Shown here piece by piece: positions 6,012 through 6,466 of a DNA stretch of 6,466 nucleotides. The notes beneath the pieces were generated by a model. That model worked only from the letters and a program-made list of their open reading frames with translations, was not told where the DNA came from and did not search any database. The stretch's first letter is position 1. Every line of letters starts with the position of its first letter. The position numbers were made by a program, and so were the translations under genes. This DNA is from Bacteroidales bacterium (GTDB lineage: Bacteria; Bacteroidota; Bacteroidia; Bacteroidales; JAFGXI01): assembly GCA_026985625.1 (NCBI GenBank), contig JALSQC010000414.1, positions 1 through 6,466 on the forward strand. The letters run 5' to 3'.

Positions 6012-6019
6012 TAATTTTG
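6012..6019 (+). promoter_or_regulatory. Probable Bacteroidetes -7 box for the CCA/poly(A) polymerase-family gene
   Basis: TAATTTTG exactly matches the TAnnTTTG consensus and ends 45 bases before the ATG at 6065. No convincing -33 element lies 17-23 bases upstream, and an 8-base match with two free positions can occur by chance in such A/T-rich DNA. Confidence 0.4.
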
Positions 6020-6064
6020 GAAATAATTTACTTAAAAACTGTCAAATTAGCACATTTTTTATTA

Positions 6065-6466
6065 ATGAAAATTAATTTAACAACAAAAATATTTAAAATT
6101 ATAGCCGAAACAGCTGAACAAAACAATATAAAAGTTTATGTAATAGGAGGATACGTTCGCGATATTTTTTTAAAACGCAAATCTAAAGATATTGATTTTG
6201 TTGTATTGGGCAGCGGAATAGAGTTTGCAAAAAATCTTAACAAAAAACTAAATAGTAATAAAGTGTCTTATTTTAAAAATTTTGGCACGGCTATGATAAA
6301 ATATAACGATTACGAACTTGAGTTTGTTGGTGCCAGAAAAGAGTCATACAAACGAGATTCGCGAAAACCAATTGTAGAATCAGGAACATTAACCGACGAT
6401 CAAAACCGTAGAGATTTTACTATAAATGCTCTTGCAATATCGCTAAATAAAGACAACTACGGAAGT
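6065..6466 (+). CDS. cca: CCA tRNA nucleotidyltransferase / poly(A) polymerase family, N-terminal part
   Basis: This is the 5' part of a gene running off the window; 134 codons are open from ATG 6065 to the last base. It is a class II polymerase-beta-superfamily nucleotidyltransferase head domain. The signature YVIGGYVRD (25-33) precedes the metal-binding pair Asp42 and Asp44 in KDIDFVVLG (41-49). FGTAMIKYNDYELEFVGARKE (73-93) carries a likely third acidic residue (Glu86). The second signature, LTDDQNRRDFTINALA (109-124), includes RRDFTINALA, typical of CCA-adding enzymes and poly(A) polymerases. The likely role is adding or repairing the 3' CCA end of tRNA in the cytoplasm; Bacteroidetes usually carry such a protein. 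Poly(A) polymerase or a split A-adding enzyme cannot be excluded, because the specificity-determining part lies outside the window. Confidence 0.9.
   Translation, partial: MKINLTTKIFKIIAETAEQNNIKVYVIGGYVRDIFLKRKSKDIDFVVLGSGIEFAKNLNKKLNSNKVSYFKNFGTAMIKYNDYELEFVGARKESYKRDSRKPIVESGTLTDDQNRRDFTINALAISLNKDNYGS

Larger units (their letters stand above)
5904..6064. promoter_or_regulatory. Divergent promoter region between thioredoxin and nucleotidyltransferase genes
   Basis: This 161-base gap must contain start signals for both divergent genes. Each strand carries an exact TAnnTTTG box: TATTTTTG on the minus strand (5989 to 5982) and TAATTTTG on the plus strand (6012-6019). The thioredoxin box would give a leader of about 70 bases. 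Neither has a clear -33 TTG element at the expected distance. I see no other gene or strong RNA structure; GTC-AAAA-GAC at 5951-5960 is a trivial three-pair stem. Confidence 0.45.

Overview
The window looks like chromosomal DNA of a low-G+C member of the Bacteroidetes (Bacteroidota), probably Bacteroidales-like. G+C is well below 30% by eye. Starts lack Shine-Dalgarno sequences and have A/T-rich upstream regions, several upstream regions carry the Bacteroidetes -7 box TAnnTTTG, and the proteins are Bacteroidetes types: a START-like SRPBCC protein, tandem long signal peptidase I paralogues next to dapB, and a WbqC-family protein. Lineage is inferred from protein style and gene order, not from a marker gene. 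No mobile element, CRISPR array, tRNA or rRNA was seen, and no gene-free stretch exceeds 300 bases.

Layout. (1) Positions 1-258 hold the 3' end of uvrB on the plus strand, convergent with a 127-residue START-like protein at 271-654 on the minus strand. (2) A very A/T-rich divergent region (655-848) separates that gene from a plus-strand cluster: dapB (849-1562), lepB (1584-2945), a second lepB-like gene (3042-4073), a zinc-ribbon plus class I methyltransferase gene (4103-4867) and a WbqC-family gene (best start 4875, end 5501). (3) A strong, probably bidirectional hairpin terminator (5482-5518) ends the cluster and serves the convergent thioredoxin gene (5544-5903, minus). (4) A second divergent region (5904-6064) leads into the 5' part of a CCA-adding/poly(A)-polymerase-family nucleotidyltransferase gene (6065-6466), cut by the window edge.

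The cluster mixes lysine/peptidoglycan precursor synthesis (dapB), protein export (signal peptidase I) and probable surface-polysaccharide functions (methyltransferase, WbqC). To my knowledge the dapB-lepB-lepB2-wbqC order is common in Bacteroidetes; the methyltransferase looks like an addition with its own -7 box.

The most interesting observation is in the second signal peptidase-like protein. The fold-defining boxes are retained, but the catalytic serine is replaced by lysine (Lys39) and the catalytic lysine by serine (Ser118), an exact exchange of the Ser/Lys dyad compared with its neighbour (Ser94, Lys224). Two further box E residues are also altered. It is probably a pseudoenzyme or partner subunit of the active LepB next to it. 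Otherwise this is an ordinary housekeeping region and I did not find a new multi-gene system.
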